Shown in pieces: positions 48,752-62,066 of a stretch of DNA of 64,000 nucleotides; the first letter of the stretch is position 1, and every line of letters starts with the position of its first letter. Below the pieces are notes generated by a model. The model made no database searches and was not told the origin of the DNA. It was given only the letters and a program-made list of their open reading frames with translations. The position numbers and the translations under genes are program-made. The stretch comes from Crotalaria pallida (Eukaryota > Streptophyta > Magnoliopsida > Fabales > Fabaceae): assembly GCA_037953625.1 (NCBI GenBank), contig CM075651.1:109183001-109247000 (forward strand), given 5' to 3'.

Positions 48752-50862
48752 GTTATGATAAGTCCTAATACACATTCCCAGACCATTCTAAGCCTTTAGA
48801 ATACTCCCTTAACCATTCTACACTTGTTAGAACTTCCAAGGACTCATGCTACTCCCTCTACGTCCCTTGTTGACTCAAGCATTGTTTGGGATCATTCTAA
48901 TGGTTCTTATAAGACCTAATACACATTCCTAGACCATTCTAAGCCTTTAGAATACTTTCTAAACTATTCTACACTTGTTAGAACTTCCAAGGACTCATGC
49001 TACACCCTCTATGTCCCTTGGGGACTCTTGCAAAGTTTAGGATCATTCTAATGGTTCTTATAAGTCCTAATACACATTCCTAGACCATTCTAAGCCTTTA
49101 GAGTACTCTCTTAACCATTCTGCACTTGTTAGAACCTCCAAGGACTCATGCTAGACCCTCTACATCACATGGGGGCTCAAGCATTGTTTAGGATCATTCT
49201 AATGGTTCTTATAAGACCTAATACACATTCCTAGACCATTCTAAGCCTTTAGAATACTCTCTTAAGCATTCTACACTTGTTAGAACTTCCAAGGATTCAT
49301 GCTACACCCTCTATGTCCCTTGGGGACTCAAGCAATGTTTAGGATCCTTCTAATGGTTCTTATAAGTCCTAATACACATTCCTAGACCATTCTAAGCCTT
49401 TAGAATACTCTCTTAACCATTCTACACCTGTTAGAACCTCCAAGGACTCATGCTAGACCCTCTACGTCCCTTGGGGACTCAAGCATTGTTTCGGATCATT
49501 CTAATTGTTCTTATAAGTCCTAACACATATTCCTAGACCATTCTAAGCCTTTAGAGTACTCTCTTAACCATTCTACACTTGTTAGAACCTCCAAGGACTC
49601 ATGCTACACCCTCTACGTCCCTTGGGGTACCATGCAATGTTTAAAATCATTCTAAAGGTTCGTATATGTCCTTATACACGTTCCTAACCATTCTAAGCCT
49701 TTAGAATACTCTCTTAACCATTCTACACTTGTTAGAACCTCCAAAGACTTATGCTACAACCTCAACATCCCTTGGGGACTCAAACAATGTTTAGGATCAT
49801 TCTAATGGTTCTAATAAGTCCTGATACACATTCCTAGACCATTCTAAGCCTTTAGAGTACTCTTTTAGCCATTCTACACTTGTTAGAACCTCCAAGGACT
49901 CATGTTATACCCTCTACCTCCCTTGGGTAACATGCAATGTTTAGGATCATTCTAATGGTTATTATAAGTCCTAATACTCTTTCCTAGACCATTCTAAGCC
50001 TTTAGAATACTCTCTTAACCTTTCCACACTTGTTAGAACCTACAAGGACTCATGCTACACCCTCTACGTCCCTTGGGAACTCAAGCATTGTTTAGGATCA
50101 TTCTAATGGTTCTTATAAGTCCTAATACTCATTCCTAGACCATTCTAAGCCTTTAGAATACTCACTTAACCATTCTACACTTGTTAGAACCTCCAAGGAC
50201 TCATGCTACAACCTCTACGTCCCTTGGGGTACCAAGCAATGTTTAGGATCATTCTAATGGTTATTATAAGTCCTAATACTCTTTCCTAGACCATTCTAAG
50301 CCTTTAGAATACTCTCTTAACCATTCTACACTTGTTAGAACCTCCAAAGACTTATGCTACAACCTCTACATCCCTTGGGGACTCAAACAATGTTTAGGAT
50401 CATTCTAATGGTTCTTATAAGTCCTGATACAAATTCCTAGACCATTCTAAGCCTTTAGAGTACTCTCTTAACCATTCTACACTTGTTAGAACCTCCAAGG
50501 ACTCATGTTACACCCTCTACCTCCCTTGGGTAACATGCAATGTTTAGGATCATTCTAATGGTTATTATAAGTCCTAATACTCATTCCTAAACCATTCTAA
50601 GCCGTTAGAATACTCTCTTAACCTTTCCACACTTGTTAGAACCTCCAAGGACTCATGCTACACCCTTTACGTCACTTGGGGACTCAAGCATTGTTTAGGA
50701 TCATTCTAATGGTTCTTATAAGTCCTAATACAAATTCCTAGACTATTCTAAGCCTTTAGAGTACTCTCTTAACCATTCTACACTTGTTAGAACCTCCAAG
50801 GACTCATGCTACACCCTCTACGTCCCTTGGGGTACCATGCAATGTTTAGGATCATTCTAATG
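48752..50862 (+). repeat. 14-mer HOR (~2110 bp), copy 1
   Basis: GGTTATGATAAG at 48752 recurs at 50863; GGGGGCTCAAG at 49171 and 51281; TTTCGGATC at about 49491 and 51601; CTAATAAGTCCTG at 49811 and 51921. Intervals are 2111 then 2110, the change being a one-base deletion near 51173. The unit includes types A, B, E and F and the variant GACTCTTGCAAAG. Confidence 0.9.
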
Positions 50863-52640
50863 GTTATGATAAGTCCTAATACACATTCCTAGACCATTCT
50901 AAGCCTTTAGAATACTCCCTTAACCATTCTACACTTGTTAGAACTTCCAAGGACTCATGCTACTCCCTCTACGTCCCTTGGGGACTCAAGCATTGTTTGG
51001 GATCATTCTAATGGTTCTTATAAGACCTAATACACATTCCTAGACCATTCTAAGCCTTTAGAATACTTTCTGAACTATTCTACACTTGTTAGAACATCCA
51101 AGGACTCATGCTACACCCTCTATGTCCCTTGGGGACTCTTGCAAAGTTTAGGATCATTCTAATGGTTCTTATAATCCTAATACACATTCCTAGACCATTC
51201 TAAGCCTTTAGAGTACTCTCTTAACCTTTCTACACCTGTTAGAACCTCCAAGGACTCATGCTAGACCCTCTACATCACATGGGGGCTCAAGCATTGTTTA
51301 GGATCATTCTAATGGTTCTTATAAGACCTAATACACATTCCTAGACCATTCTAAGCCTTTAGAATACTCTCTTAAGCATTCTACACTTGTTAGAACTTCC
51401 AAGGACTCATGCTAGACCCTCTATGTCCCTTGGGGACTCAAGCAATGTTTAGGATCCTTCTAATGGTTCTTATAAGTCCTAATACACATTCCTAGACCAT
51501 TCTAAGCGTTTAGAATACTCTCTTAACCATTCTACACCAGTTAGAACCTCCAAGGACTCATGCTAGAACCTCTACGTCCCTTGGGGACTCAAGCATTGTT
51601 TCGGATCATTCTAATTGTTCTTATAAGTCCTAACACATATTCCTAGACCATTCTAAGCCTTTAGAGTACTCTCTTAACCATTCTACACTTGTTAGAACCT
51701 CCAAGGACTCATGCTACACCCTCTACGTCCCTTGGGGTACCATGCAATGTTTAAAATCATTCTAAAGGTTCGTATATGTCCTTATACACGTTCCTAACCA
51801 TTCTAAGCCTTTAGAATACTCTCTTAACCATTCTACACTTGTTAGAACCTCCAAAGACTTATGCTACAACCTCAACATCCCTTGGGGACTCAAACAATGT
51901 TTAGGATCATTCTAATGGTTCTAATAAGTCCTGATACACATTCCTAGACCATTCTAAGCCTTTAGAGTACTCTCTTAACCATTCTACACTTGTTAGAACC
52001 TCCAAGGACTCATGTTACACCCTCTACCTCCCTTGGGTAACATGCAATGTTTAGGATCATTCTAATGGTTATTATAAGTCCTAATACTCTTTCCTAGACC
52101 ATTCTAAGCCTTTAGAATACCCTCTTAACCATTCTACACTTGTTAGAACCTCCAAAGACTTATGCTACAACCTCTACATCCCTTGGGGACTCAAACAATG
52201 TTTAGGATCATTCTAATGGTTCTTATAAGTCCTGATACAAATTCCTAGACCATTCTAAGCCTTTAGAGTACTCTCTTAACCATTCTACACTTGTTAGAAC
52301 CTCCAAGGACTCATGTTACACCCTCTACCTCCCTTGGGTAACATGCAATGTTTAGGATCATTCTAATGGTTATTATAAGTCCTAATACTCATTCCTAAAC
52401 CATTCTAAGCCGTTAGAATACTCTCTTAACCTTTCCACACTTGTTAGAACCTCCAAGGACTCATGCTACACCCTTTACGTCACTTGGGGACTCAAGCATT
52501 GTTTAGGATCATTCTAATGGTTCTTATAAGTCCTAATACAAATTCCTAGACTATTCTAAGCCTTTAGAGTACTCTCTTAACCATTCTACACTTGTTAGAA
52601 CCTCCAAGGACTCATGCTACACCCTCTACGTCCCTTGGGG
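50863..52640 (+). repeat. 14-mer HOR, copy 2 (two monomers deleted)
   Basis: It matches copy 1 at 2110 bp until about 52134, then at 1808 bp (2110 minus 302). The two monomers at about 50033-50335 in copy 1 are missing here. The rest (CATTCCTAAACC with GCCGTTAG, then CAAATTCCTAGACTATTC) is conserved to about 52.63 kb. Confidence 0.88.
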
Positions 52641-55000
52641 TACCAAGCAATGTTTAGGATCATTCTAATGGTTATTATAAGTCCTAATACTCATTCCTAG
52701 ACCATTCTAAGCCTTTAGAATACTTACTTAACCATTCTACACTTTTTAGAACCTCCAAGGACTCATGCTACACCCTCTACGTCCCTTGGGGACTCAAGCT
52801 TTGTTTATGATCATTCTAATGGTTCTTATAAGTCCAAATACACATTCCTACACCATTCGAAGCCTTTAGAGTACTCTCTTAACCATTCTACACTTGTTAG
52901 AACCTCCAAGGACTCATGCTACAACCTCTACATCCCTTGGGGTACCATGCAATGTTTAAAATCATTATAAAGGTTCGTATATGTCCTTATACACATTCCT
53001 AGACCATTCTAAGCCTTTAGAATACTCTCTTAACCATTCTACACTTGTTAGAACCTCCAAAGACTTATACTACAACCTCTACGTCCCTTGGGGTACCATG
53101 CAATGTTTAAAATCATTATAAAGGTTCGTATATGTCCTTATACACATTCCTAGACCATTATAAGCCTTTAGAATACTCTCTTAACCATTCTACACTTGTT
53201 AGAACCTCCAAGGACTCATGCTACACCCTCTACGTCCCTTGGGGTACCAAGCAATGTTTAGGATCATTCTAATGGTTATTATAAGTCCTAATACTCATTC
53301 CTAGACCATTCTAAGCCTTTAGAATACTTACTTAACCATTCTACACTTTTTAGAACCTCCAAGGACTCATGCTACACCCTCTACGTCCCTTGGGGTACCA
53401 AGCAATGTTTAGGATCATTCTAATGGTTATTATAAGTCCTAATACTCTTTCCTAGACCATTCTAAGCCTTTAGAATACTCTCTTAACCTTTTCACACTTG
53501 TTAGAACCTCCAAGGACTCATGCTACACCCTTTACGTCACTTGGGGACTCAAGCATTGTTTAGGATCATTCTAATGGTTCTTATAAGTCCTGATACACAA
53601 TCCTAGACCATTCTAAGCCTTTAGAGTACTCTCTTAACCATTCTACACTTGTTAGAACCTCCAAGGACTCATGCTACACCCTCTACGTCCCTTGGGGTAC
53701 CAAGCAATGTTTAGGATCATTCTAGTGGTTATTATAAGTCCTAATACTCTTTCCTAGACCATTCTAAGCCTTTAGAATACTCTCTTAACCTTTCCACACT
53801 TGTTAGAACCTCCAAGGACTCATGCTACACCCTCTACGTCCCTTGGGGACTCAAGCATTGTTTATGGTCATTCTAATGGTTCTTATAAGTCCAAATACAC
53901 ATTCCTACACCATTCTAAGCCTTTAGAGTACTCTCTTAACCATTCTACACTTGTTAGAACCTCCAAGGACTCATGCTACAACCTCTACGTCCCTTGGGGT
54001 ACCATGCAATGTTTAAAATCATTATAAAGGTTCGTATATGTCCTTATACACATTCCTAGACCATTCTAAGCCTTTAGAATACTCTCTTAACCATTCTACA
54101 CTTGGTAGAACCTCCAAAGACTTATACTACAACCTCTACATCCCTTGGGGACTCAAACAATGTTTAGGATCATTCTAATGGTTCTTATAAGTCCTGATTC
54201 ACATTCCTAGACCATTCTAAGCCTTTAGAGTACTCTCTTAACCATTCTACACTTGTTAGAACCTCCAAGGACTCATACTACACCCTCTGCGTCCCTTAGG
54301 GTACTAAGCATTGTTTAGGATCATTCTAATGGTTCTTATAAGTCCAAATACACATTCCTAGACCATTCTAAGCCTTTAGAGTACTCTCTTAACCATTCTA
54401 CACTTGTTAGAACCTCCAACGACTCATGCTACACCCTCTACGTCCCTTGGGGTACCATGCAATGTTTAAAATCATTCTAAAGGTTCGTATGTGTCCTTAT
54501 ACACATTCCTAGACCATTCTAAGCCTTTAGAATACTCTCTTAACCATTCTACACTTGTTAGAACCTCCAAGGACTTATGCTACAACCTCTACATCCCTTG
54601 GGGACTCAAGCAATGTTTAGGATCATTCTAATGGTTCTTATAAGTCCTAATACACATTCCTAGACCATTCTAAGCCTTTAGAATAATCTATTAACCATTC
54701 TACACTTGTAAGAACCTCCAAGGACTCATGCTACAACCTCAATGTCCCTTGGGGTACTAAGCAATGTTTAGGATCATTCTAATGATACTTATAAGACCTA
54801 ATACACATTCCTAGACCATTCTAAGCCTTTAGAATACTCTGTTAACCATTCTACACTTGTTAGAACCTCCAAGGACTCATGCTACACCCTCAATGTCCCT
54901 TGGGGTACTAAGCAATGTTTAGGATCATTCTAATGGTACTTATAAGACCTAATACACATTCCTAGACCATTCTAAGCCTTTTGAATACTCTCTTAACCAT
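52641..55000 (+). repeat. Mixed monomer zone
   Basis: About sixteen monomers. The A-type with TACCAAGCAATG appears at 52641, 53245, 53396 and 53698 (intervals 604, 151 and 302). A B-type with TTTATGATC or TTTATGGTC and GTCCAAATACACATTCCTACACC at about 52.8 kb recurs near 53.86 kb (seven monomers). F-type copies are frequent. C-like GTACTAAGC copies appear at 54.3-54.95 kb. An open frame at 53800-54027 is a chance read-through and is not a gene. Confidence 0.8.
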
Positions 55001-56700
55001 TCTACACTTGTTAGAACCTCCAAGGACTCATGCTACACCCTCTACGTCCCTTGGGGTACCATGCAATGTTTAGGATCATTCTAATGGTTATTATAAGTCC
55101 TAATACTCATTCCTAGACCATTCTAAGTCTTTAGAATACTCTCTTAACCTTTCCACACTTGTTAGAACCTCCAAGGACTCATGCTACACCCTTAACGTCA
55201 CTTGGGGACTCAAGCATTGTTTAGGATCATTGTAATGGTTCTTATAAGTCCTAATACACATTCCTAGACCATTCTTAGCCTTGAGAATACTCTCTTAACC
55301 ATTCTACACTTGTTAGAACCTCCAAGGACTCATGCTACACCCTCTACGTCCCTTGGGGTACGATGCAATGTTTAGGATCATTATAATGGTTCTTATAAGA
55401 CCTAATACACATTTCTACACCATTCTAAGCCTTTAGAATACTCTCTGAACCATTCTACACTTGCTAGAACTTCCAAGGACTCATGCTACACCCTCTATGT
55501 ACCTTGGGGACTCATGCAAAGTTTAGGATCATTCTAATGGTTCTTATAAGTCCTAATACACATTCCTAGACCATTCTAAGCCTTTAGAGTACTCTCTTAA
55601 CCATTTTACACCTGTTAGAACCTCCAAGGACTCATGCTAGACCCTCTACGTCCCATGGGGACTCAAGCATTGTTTAGGATCATTCTAATGGTTCTTATAA
55701 GACCTAATACACATTCCTAAACCATTCTAAGCCTTTAGAATACTCTCTTAAGCATTCTTCACTTGTTAGAACTTCCAAGGACTCATGCGACACCCTCTAT
55801 GTCCCTTGGGGACTCAAGCAAGGTTTAGGATCATTCTAATGGTTCTTATAAGTCCTAATACACATTCCTAGACCATTCTAAGCCTTTAGAGTACTCTCTT
55901 AACCATTCTACACTTGTTAGAACCTATAAGGACTCATGCTACACCCTCTACGTCCCTTGAGGACTCAAGGAATGTTTATGATCATTCTAATGGTTCTTAT
56001 AAGTCCTAATACACATTCCTAGACCATTCTAAGCCTTTAGAGTACTCTCTTAACCATTCTACACTTGTTAGAACCTCCAAGGACTCATGCTACACACTCT
56101 ACGTCCCTTGGGATACCATGCTATGTTTAAAATCATTCTAATGGTTCGTATATGTCCTTATACACATTCCTAGCCATTCTAAGCCTGTAGAATACTCTCT
56201 TAACCATTCTACACTTGTTAGAACTTCCAAGGACTCATGCTACACCCTCTATGTCCCTTGGGGACTCAAGCAAGGTTTAGGATCATTCTAATGGTTCTTA
56301 TAAGTCCTAATACACATTCCTAGACCATTCTAAGCCTTTAGAGTACTCTCTTAACCATTCTACACTTGTTAGAACCTATAAGGACTCATGCTACACCCTC
56401 TACGTCCCTTGGGGACTCAAGGAATGTTTATGATCATTCTAATGGTTCTTATAAGTCCCAATACACATTCCTAGACCATTCTAAGCCTTTAGAGTACTCT
56501 CTTAACCATTCTACACTTGTTAGAACCTCCAAGGACTCATGCTACACCCTCTACGTCGCTTGGGGTACCATGCAATGTTTAAAATCATTATAAAGGTTCG
56601 TATATGTCCTCATACACATTCCTAGACCATTCTAAGCCTTTAGAATACTCTCTTAACCATTCTACACTTGTTAGAACCTCCAACGACTCATGCTACACCC
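55001..56700 (+). repeat. 12/13-mer HOR family, copy I
   Basis: Anchored on TTCTTAGCCTTGAGAATAC (TTGAGAAT at 55281, 58297, 60257, 62067). Markers in order: GGGTACGATGC with ATTATAATGG, ATGTACCTTGGGGACTCATGC, CACCTGTTAG with CCATGGGG, CATTCTTCACTTG, CATGCGACACC with CAAGGTTTAGG, AACCTATAAGG (55921 and 56373, 452 bp apart), and GGGATACCATGCTATG. An open frame at 56366-56593 lies here and is not a gene. Confidence 0.88.
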
Positions 56701-58000
56701 TCTACGTCCCTTGGGGTACCATGCAATGTTTAGGATCATTCTAATTGTTCTTATAAATAATAACACACATTCCTAGACCATTCTAAGCCTTTAGAGTACT
56801 CTCTTAACCATTCTACACTTGTTAGAACCTCCAAGGTCTCATGCTACACCCTCTACGTCCCTTGGGGTACCATGAAATGTTTAAAATCATTATAAAGGTT
56901 CGTATATGTCCTTATACACATTCCTAGACCATTCTAAGCCTTTAGAATACTCTCTTAACCATTCTACACTTGTTAGAACCTCCAAAGACTTATGCTACAA
57001 CCTTTACATCCCTTGGGGACTCAAACAATGTTTAGGATCATTCTAATGGTTCTTATAAGTCCTGATACACATTCCTACACCATTCTAAGCCTTTAGAGTA
57101 CTCTCTTAACCATTCTACACTTGTTAGATCCTCCAAGGACTCATGCTACACCCTCTACGTCCCTTGGGGACTCAAGCATTGTTTAGGATCATTCTAATTG
57201 TTCTTATAAATAATAACACACATTCCTAGACCATTCTAAGCCTTTAGAGTACTCTCTTAACCATTCTACACTTGTTAGAACCTCCAAGGTCTCATGCTAC
57301 ACCCTTTACGTCCCTTGGGTAACATGCAATGTTTAGGATCATTCTAATGGCTATTATAAGTCCTAATACTCATTCCTAGACCATTCTAAGCCTTTAGAAT
57401 ACTCTCAACCTTTCCACACTTGTTAGAACCTCCAAGGACTCATGCTACACCCTTTACGTCACTTGGGGACTCAAGCATTGTTTAGTATCATTCTAATGGT
57501 TCTTATAAGTCCTGATACACATTCCTAGACCATTCTAAGCCTTTAGATTACTCTCTTAACCATTCTACACTTGTTAGAACCTCTAAGGACTCGTGCTACA
57601 CCCTCTACGTCCCATGGGGTACCATGCAATGTTTAGGATCATTCTAATGTTTATTATAAGTCCTAATACTCATTCCTAGACCATTCTAAGCCTTTAGAAT
57701 ACTCTCTTAACCATTCTACACTTGTTAGAACCTCCAAGGACTCATGCTAGACCCTCTACATCCCTTGGGGACTCAAGCATTGTTTAGGATCATTCTAATT
57801 GTTCTTATAAGTCCAAACACACATTCCTAGACCATTATAAGCCTTTAGAGTACTCTCTTAACCATTCTAAACTTGTTAGAACCTCCAAGGACTCATGCTA
57901 CACCCTCTACGTCCCTTGGGGTACTAAGCAATGTTTAGGATCATTCTAATGGTACTTATAAGACCTAATACACATTCCTAGACCATTCTAAGCCTTTAGA
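56701..58000 (+). repeat. Block flanking HOR copy I (ATAAATAATAACAC marker)
   Basis: About nine monomers of types A, B, E and F that include the unusual TTCTTATAAATAATAACACAC (near 56.75 and 57.2 kb), GGTCTCATGC and CATGAAATG. The block is absent between copies II, III and IV of the HOR but returns at 63.48-64.0 kb. There is a small deletion at 57401 (ACTCTCAACC for ACTCTCTTAACC). Confidence 0.84.
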
Positions 58001-60256
58001 ATACTCTCTTAACCATTCTACACTTGTTAGAACCTCCAAGGACTCATGCTACACCCTCTACGTCCCTTGGGGTACCATGCAATGTTTAGGATCATTCTAA
58101 TGGTTATTATAAGTCCTAATACTCATTCCTAGACCATTCTAAGTCTTTAGAATACTCTCTTAACCTTTCCACACTTGTTAGAACCTCCAAGGACTCATGC
58201 TACACCCTTTACGTCACTTGGGGACTCAAGCATTGTTTAGGATCATTGTAATGGTTCTTATAAGTCCTAATACACATTCCTAGACCATTCTTAGCCTTGA
58301 GAATACTCTCTTAACCATTCTACACTTGTTAGAACCTCCAAGGACTCATGCTACACCCTCTACGTCCCTTGGGGTACGATGCAATGTTTAGGATCATTAT
58401 AATGGTTCTTATAAGACCTAATACACATTTCTAGACCATTCTAAGCCTTTAGAATACTCTCTGAACCATTCTACACTTGCTAGAACTTCCAAGGACTCAT
58501 GCTACACCCTCTATGTACCTTGGGGACTCATGCAAAGTTTAGGATCATTCTAATGGTTCTTATAAGTCCTAATACACATTCCTAGACCATTCTAAGCCTT
58601 TAGAGTACTCTCTTAACCATTTTACACCTGTTAGAACCTCCAAGGACTCATGCTAGGCCCTCTACGTCCCATGGGGACTCAAGCATTGTTTAGGATCATT
58701 CTAATGGTTCTTATAAGACCTAATACACATTCCTAAACCATTCTAAGCCTTTAGAATACTCTCTTAAGCATTCTTCACTTGTTAGAACTTCCAAGGACTC
58801 ATGCGACACCCTCTATGTCCCTTGGGGACTCAAGCAAGGTTTAGGATCATTCTAATGGTTCTTATAAGTCCTAATACACATTCCTAGACCATTCTAAGCC
58901 TTTAGAGTACTCTCTTAACCATTCTACACTTGTTAGAACCTATAAGGACTCATGCTACACCCTCTACGTCCCTTGAGGACTCAAGGAATGTTTATGATCA
59001 TTCTAATGGTTCTTATAAGTCCTAATACACATTCCTAGACCATTTTAAGCCTTTAGAGTACTCTCTTAACCATTCTACACTTGTTAGAACCTCCAAGGAC
59101 TCATGCTACACACTCTACGTCCCTTGGGATACCATGCTATGTTTAAAATCATTCTAATGGTTCGTATATGTCCTTATACACATTCCTAGCCATTCTAAGC
59201 CTTTAGAATACTCTCTTAACCATTCTACACTTGTTAGAACTTCCAAGGACTCATGCTACACCCTCTATGTCCCTTGGGGACTCAAGCAAGGTTTAGGATC
59301 ATTCTAATGGTTCTTATAAGTCCTAATACACATTCCTAGACCATTCTAAGCCTTTAGAGTACTCTCTTAACCATTCTACACTTGTTAGAACCTATAAGGA
59401 CTCATGCTACACCCTCTACGTCCCTTGAGGACTCAAGGAATGTTTATGATCATTCTAATGGTTCTTATAAGTCCTAATACACATTCCTAGACCATTCTAA
59501 GCCTTTAGAGTACTCTCTTAACCATTCTACACTTGTTAGAACCTCCAAGGACTCATGCTACACACTCTACGTCCCTTGGGATACCATGCTATGTTTAAAA
59601 TCATTCTAATGGTTCGTATATGTCCTTATACACATTCCTAGCCATTCTAAGCCTTTAGAATACTCTCTTAACCATTCTACACTTGTTAGAACTTCCAAGG
59701 ACTCATGCTACACCCTCTATGTCCCTTGGGAACTCAAGCAAGGTTTAGGATCATTCTAATGGTTCTTATAAGTCCTAATACACATTCCTAGACCATTCTA
59801 AGCCTTTAGAGTACTCTCTTAACCATTCTACACTTGTTAGAACCTATAAGGACTCATGCTACACCCTCTACGTCCCTTGGGGACTCAAGGAATGTTTATG
59901 ATCATTCTAATGGTTCTTATAAGTCCCAATACACATTCCTAGACCATTCTAAGCCTTTAGAGTACTCTCTTAACCATTCTACACTTGTTAGAACCTCCAA
60001 GGACTCATGCTACACCCTCTACGTCGCTTGGGTAACATGCAATGTTTAGGACCATTCTAATGGTTATTATAAGTCCTAATACTCATTCCTTGACCATTCT
60101 AAGCCTTTAGAATACTCTCTTAACCTTTCCACACTTGTTAGAACGTCCAAGGACTCATGCTACACCCTTTACGTCACTTGGGGACTCAAGCATTGTTTAG
60201 GATCATTGTAATGGTTCTTATAAGTCCTAATACACATTCCTAGACCATTCTTAGCC
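58001..60256 (+). repeat. 12/13-mer HOR family, copy II (1960 bp between anchors)
   Basis: From the TTGAGAAT anchor at 58297 the next is 1960 bp away (13 monomers minus 3). An internal trimer of 452 bp, marked by AACCTATAAGG at 58937, 59389 and 59841, is present three times here but only twice in copy I and once or twice elsewhere. An open frame at 59834-60049 spans the last trimer and is not a gene. Confidence 0.88.
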
Positions 60257-62066
60257 TTGAGAATACTCTCTTAACCATTCTACACTTGTTAGAACCTCCA
60301 AGGACTCATGCTACACCCTCTACGTCCCTTGGGGTACGATGCAATGTTTAGGATCATTATAATGGTTCTTATAAGACCTAATACACATTTCTAGACCATT
60401 CTAAGCCTTTAGAATACTCTCTGAACCATTCTACACTTGCTAGAACTTCCAAGGACTCATGCTACACCCTCTATGTACCTTGGGGACTCATGCAAAGTTT
60501 AGGATCATTCTAATGGTTCTTATAAGTCCTAATACACATTCCTAGACCATTCTAAGCCTTTAGAGTACTCTCTTAACCATTTTACACCTGTTAGAACCTC
60601 CAAGGACTCATGCTAGACCCTCTACGTCCCATGGGGACTCAAGCATTGTTTAGGATCATTCTAATGGTTCTTATAAGACCTAATACACATTCCTAAACCA
60701 TTCTAAGCCTTTAGAATACTCTCTTAAGCATTCTTCACTTGTTAGAACTTCCAAGGTCTCATGCGACACCCTCTATGTCCCTTGGGGACTCAAGCAAGGT
60801 TTAGGATCATTCTAATGGTTCTTATAAGTCCTAATACACATTCCTAGACCATTCTAAGCCTTTAGAGTACTCTCTTAACCATTCTACACTTGTTAGAACC
60901 TCCGAGGACTCATGCTACACACTCTACGTCCCTTGGGATACCATGCTATGTTTAAAATCATTCTAATGGTTCGTATATGTCCTTATACACATTCCTAGCC
61001 ATTCTAAGCCTTTAGAATACTCTCTTAACCATTCTACACTTGTTAGAACTTCCAAGGACTCATGCTACACCCTCTATGTCCCTTGGGGACTCAAGCAAGG
61101 TTTAGGATCATTCTAATGGTTCTTATAAGTCATAATACACATTCCTTGACCATTCTAAGCCTTTAGAGTACTCTCTTAACCATTCTACACTTGTTAGAAC
61201 CTATAAGGACTCATGCTACACCCTCTACGTCCCTTGAGGACTCAAGGAATGTTTATGATCATTCTAATGGTTCTTATAAGTCCTAATACACATTCCTAGA
61301 CCATTCTAAGCCTTTAGAGTACTCTCTTAACCATTCTACACTTGTTAGAACCTCAGAGGACTCATGCTACACACTCTACGTCCCTTGGGATACCATGCTA
61401 TGTTTAAAATCATTCTAATGGTTCGTATATGTCCTTATACACATTCCTAGCCATTCTAAGCCTTTAGAATACTCTCTTAACCATTCTACACTTGTTAGAA
61501 CTTCCAAGGACTCATGCTACACCCTCTATGTCCCTTGGGGACTCAAGCAAGGTTTAGGATCATTCTAATGGTTCTTATAAGTCCTAATACACATTCCTAG
61601 ACCATTCTAAGCCTTTAGAGTACTCTCTTAACCATTCTACACTTGTTAGAACCTATAAGGACTCATGCTACACCCTCTACGTCCCTTGGGGACTCAAGGA
61701 ATGTTTATGATCATTCTAATGGTTCTTATAAGTCCCAATACACATTCCTAGACCATTCTAAGCCTTTAGAGTACTCTCCTAACCATTCTACACTTGTTAG
61801 AACCTCCAAGGACTCATGCTACACCCTCTACGTCCCTTGGGGTACCATGCAATGTTTAGGATCATTCTAATGGTTATTATAAGTCCTAATACTCATTCCT
61901 AGACCATTCTAAGTCTTTAGAATACTCTCTTAACCTTTCCACACTTGTTAGAACCTCCAAGGACTCATGCTACACCCTTTACGTCACTTGGGGACTCAAG
62001 CATTGTTTAGGATCATTGTAATGGTTCTTATAAGTCCTAATACACATTCCTAGACCATTCTTAGCC
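60257..62066 (+). repeat. 12/13-mer HOR family, copy III (1810 bp)
   Basis: Anchor to anchor 1810 bp (12 monomers minus 2). The AACCTATAAGG marker is at 61198 and 61650; an expected upstream copy near 60.9 kb instead has ACCTCCGAGG, and another near 61.35 kb has CCTCAGAGG. The trimer blocks are therefore being gained, lost and partly overwritten. An open frame at 61643-61870 is not a gene. Confidence 0.88.

Noticed and set aside
53800..54027. Open reading frame of 75 codons, and its relatives at 56366-56593, 59834-60049, 61643-61870 and 63152-63367
   Set aside because: All begin at a TTG in CACTTGTTAGAACC and run through about 1.5 satellite monomers in whichever copies lack an in-frame stop. 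They have no ATG start, no recognisable domain or upstream signal. The near-identity of the products follows from the repeat, not from selection on protein.
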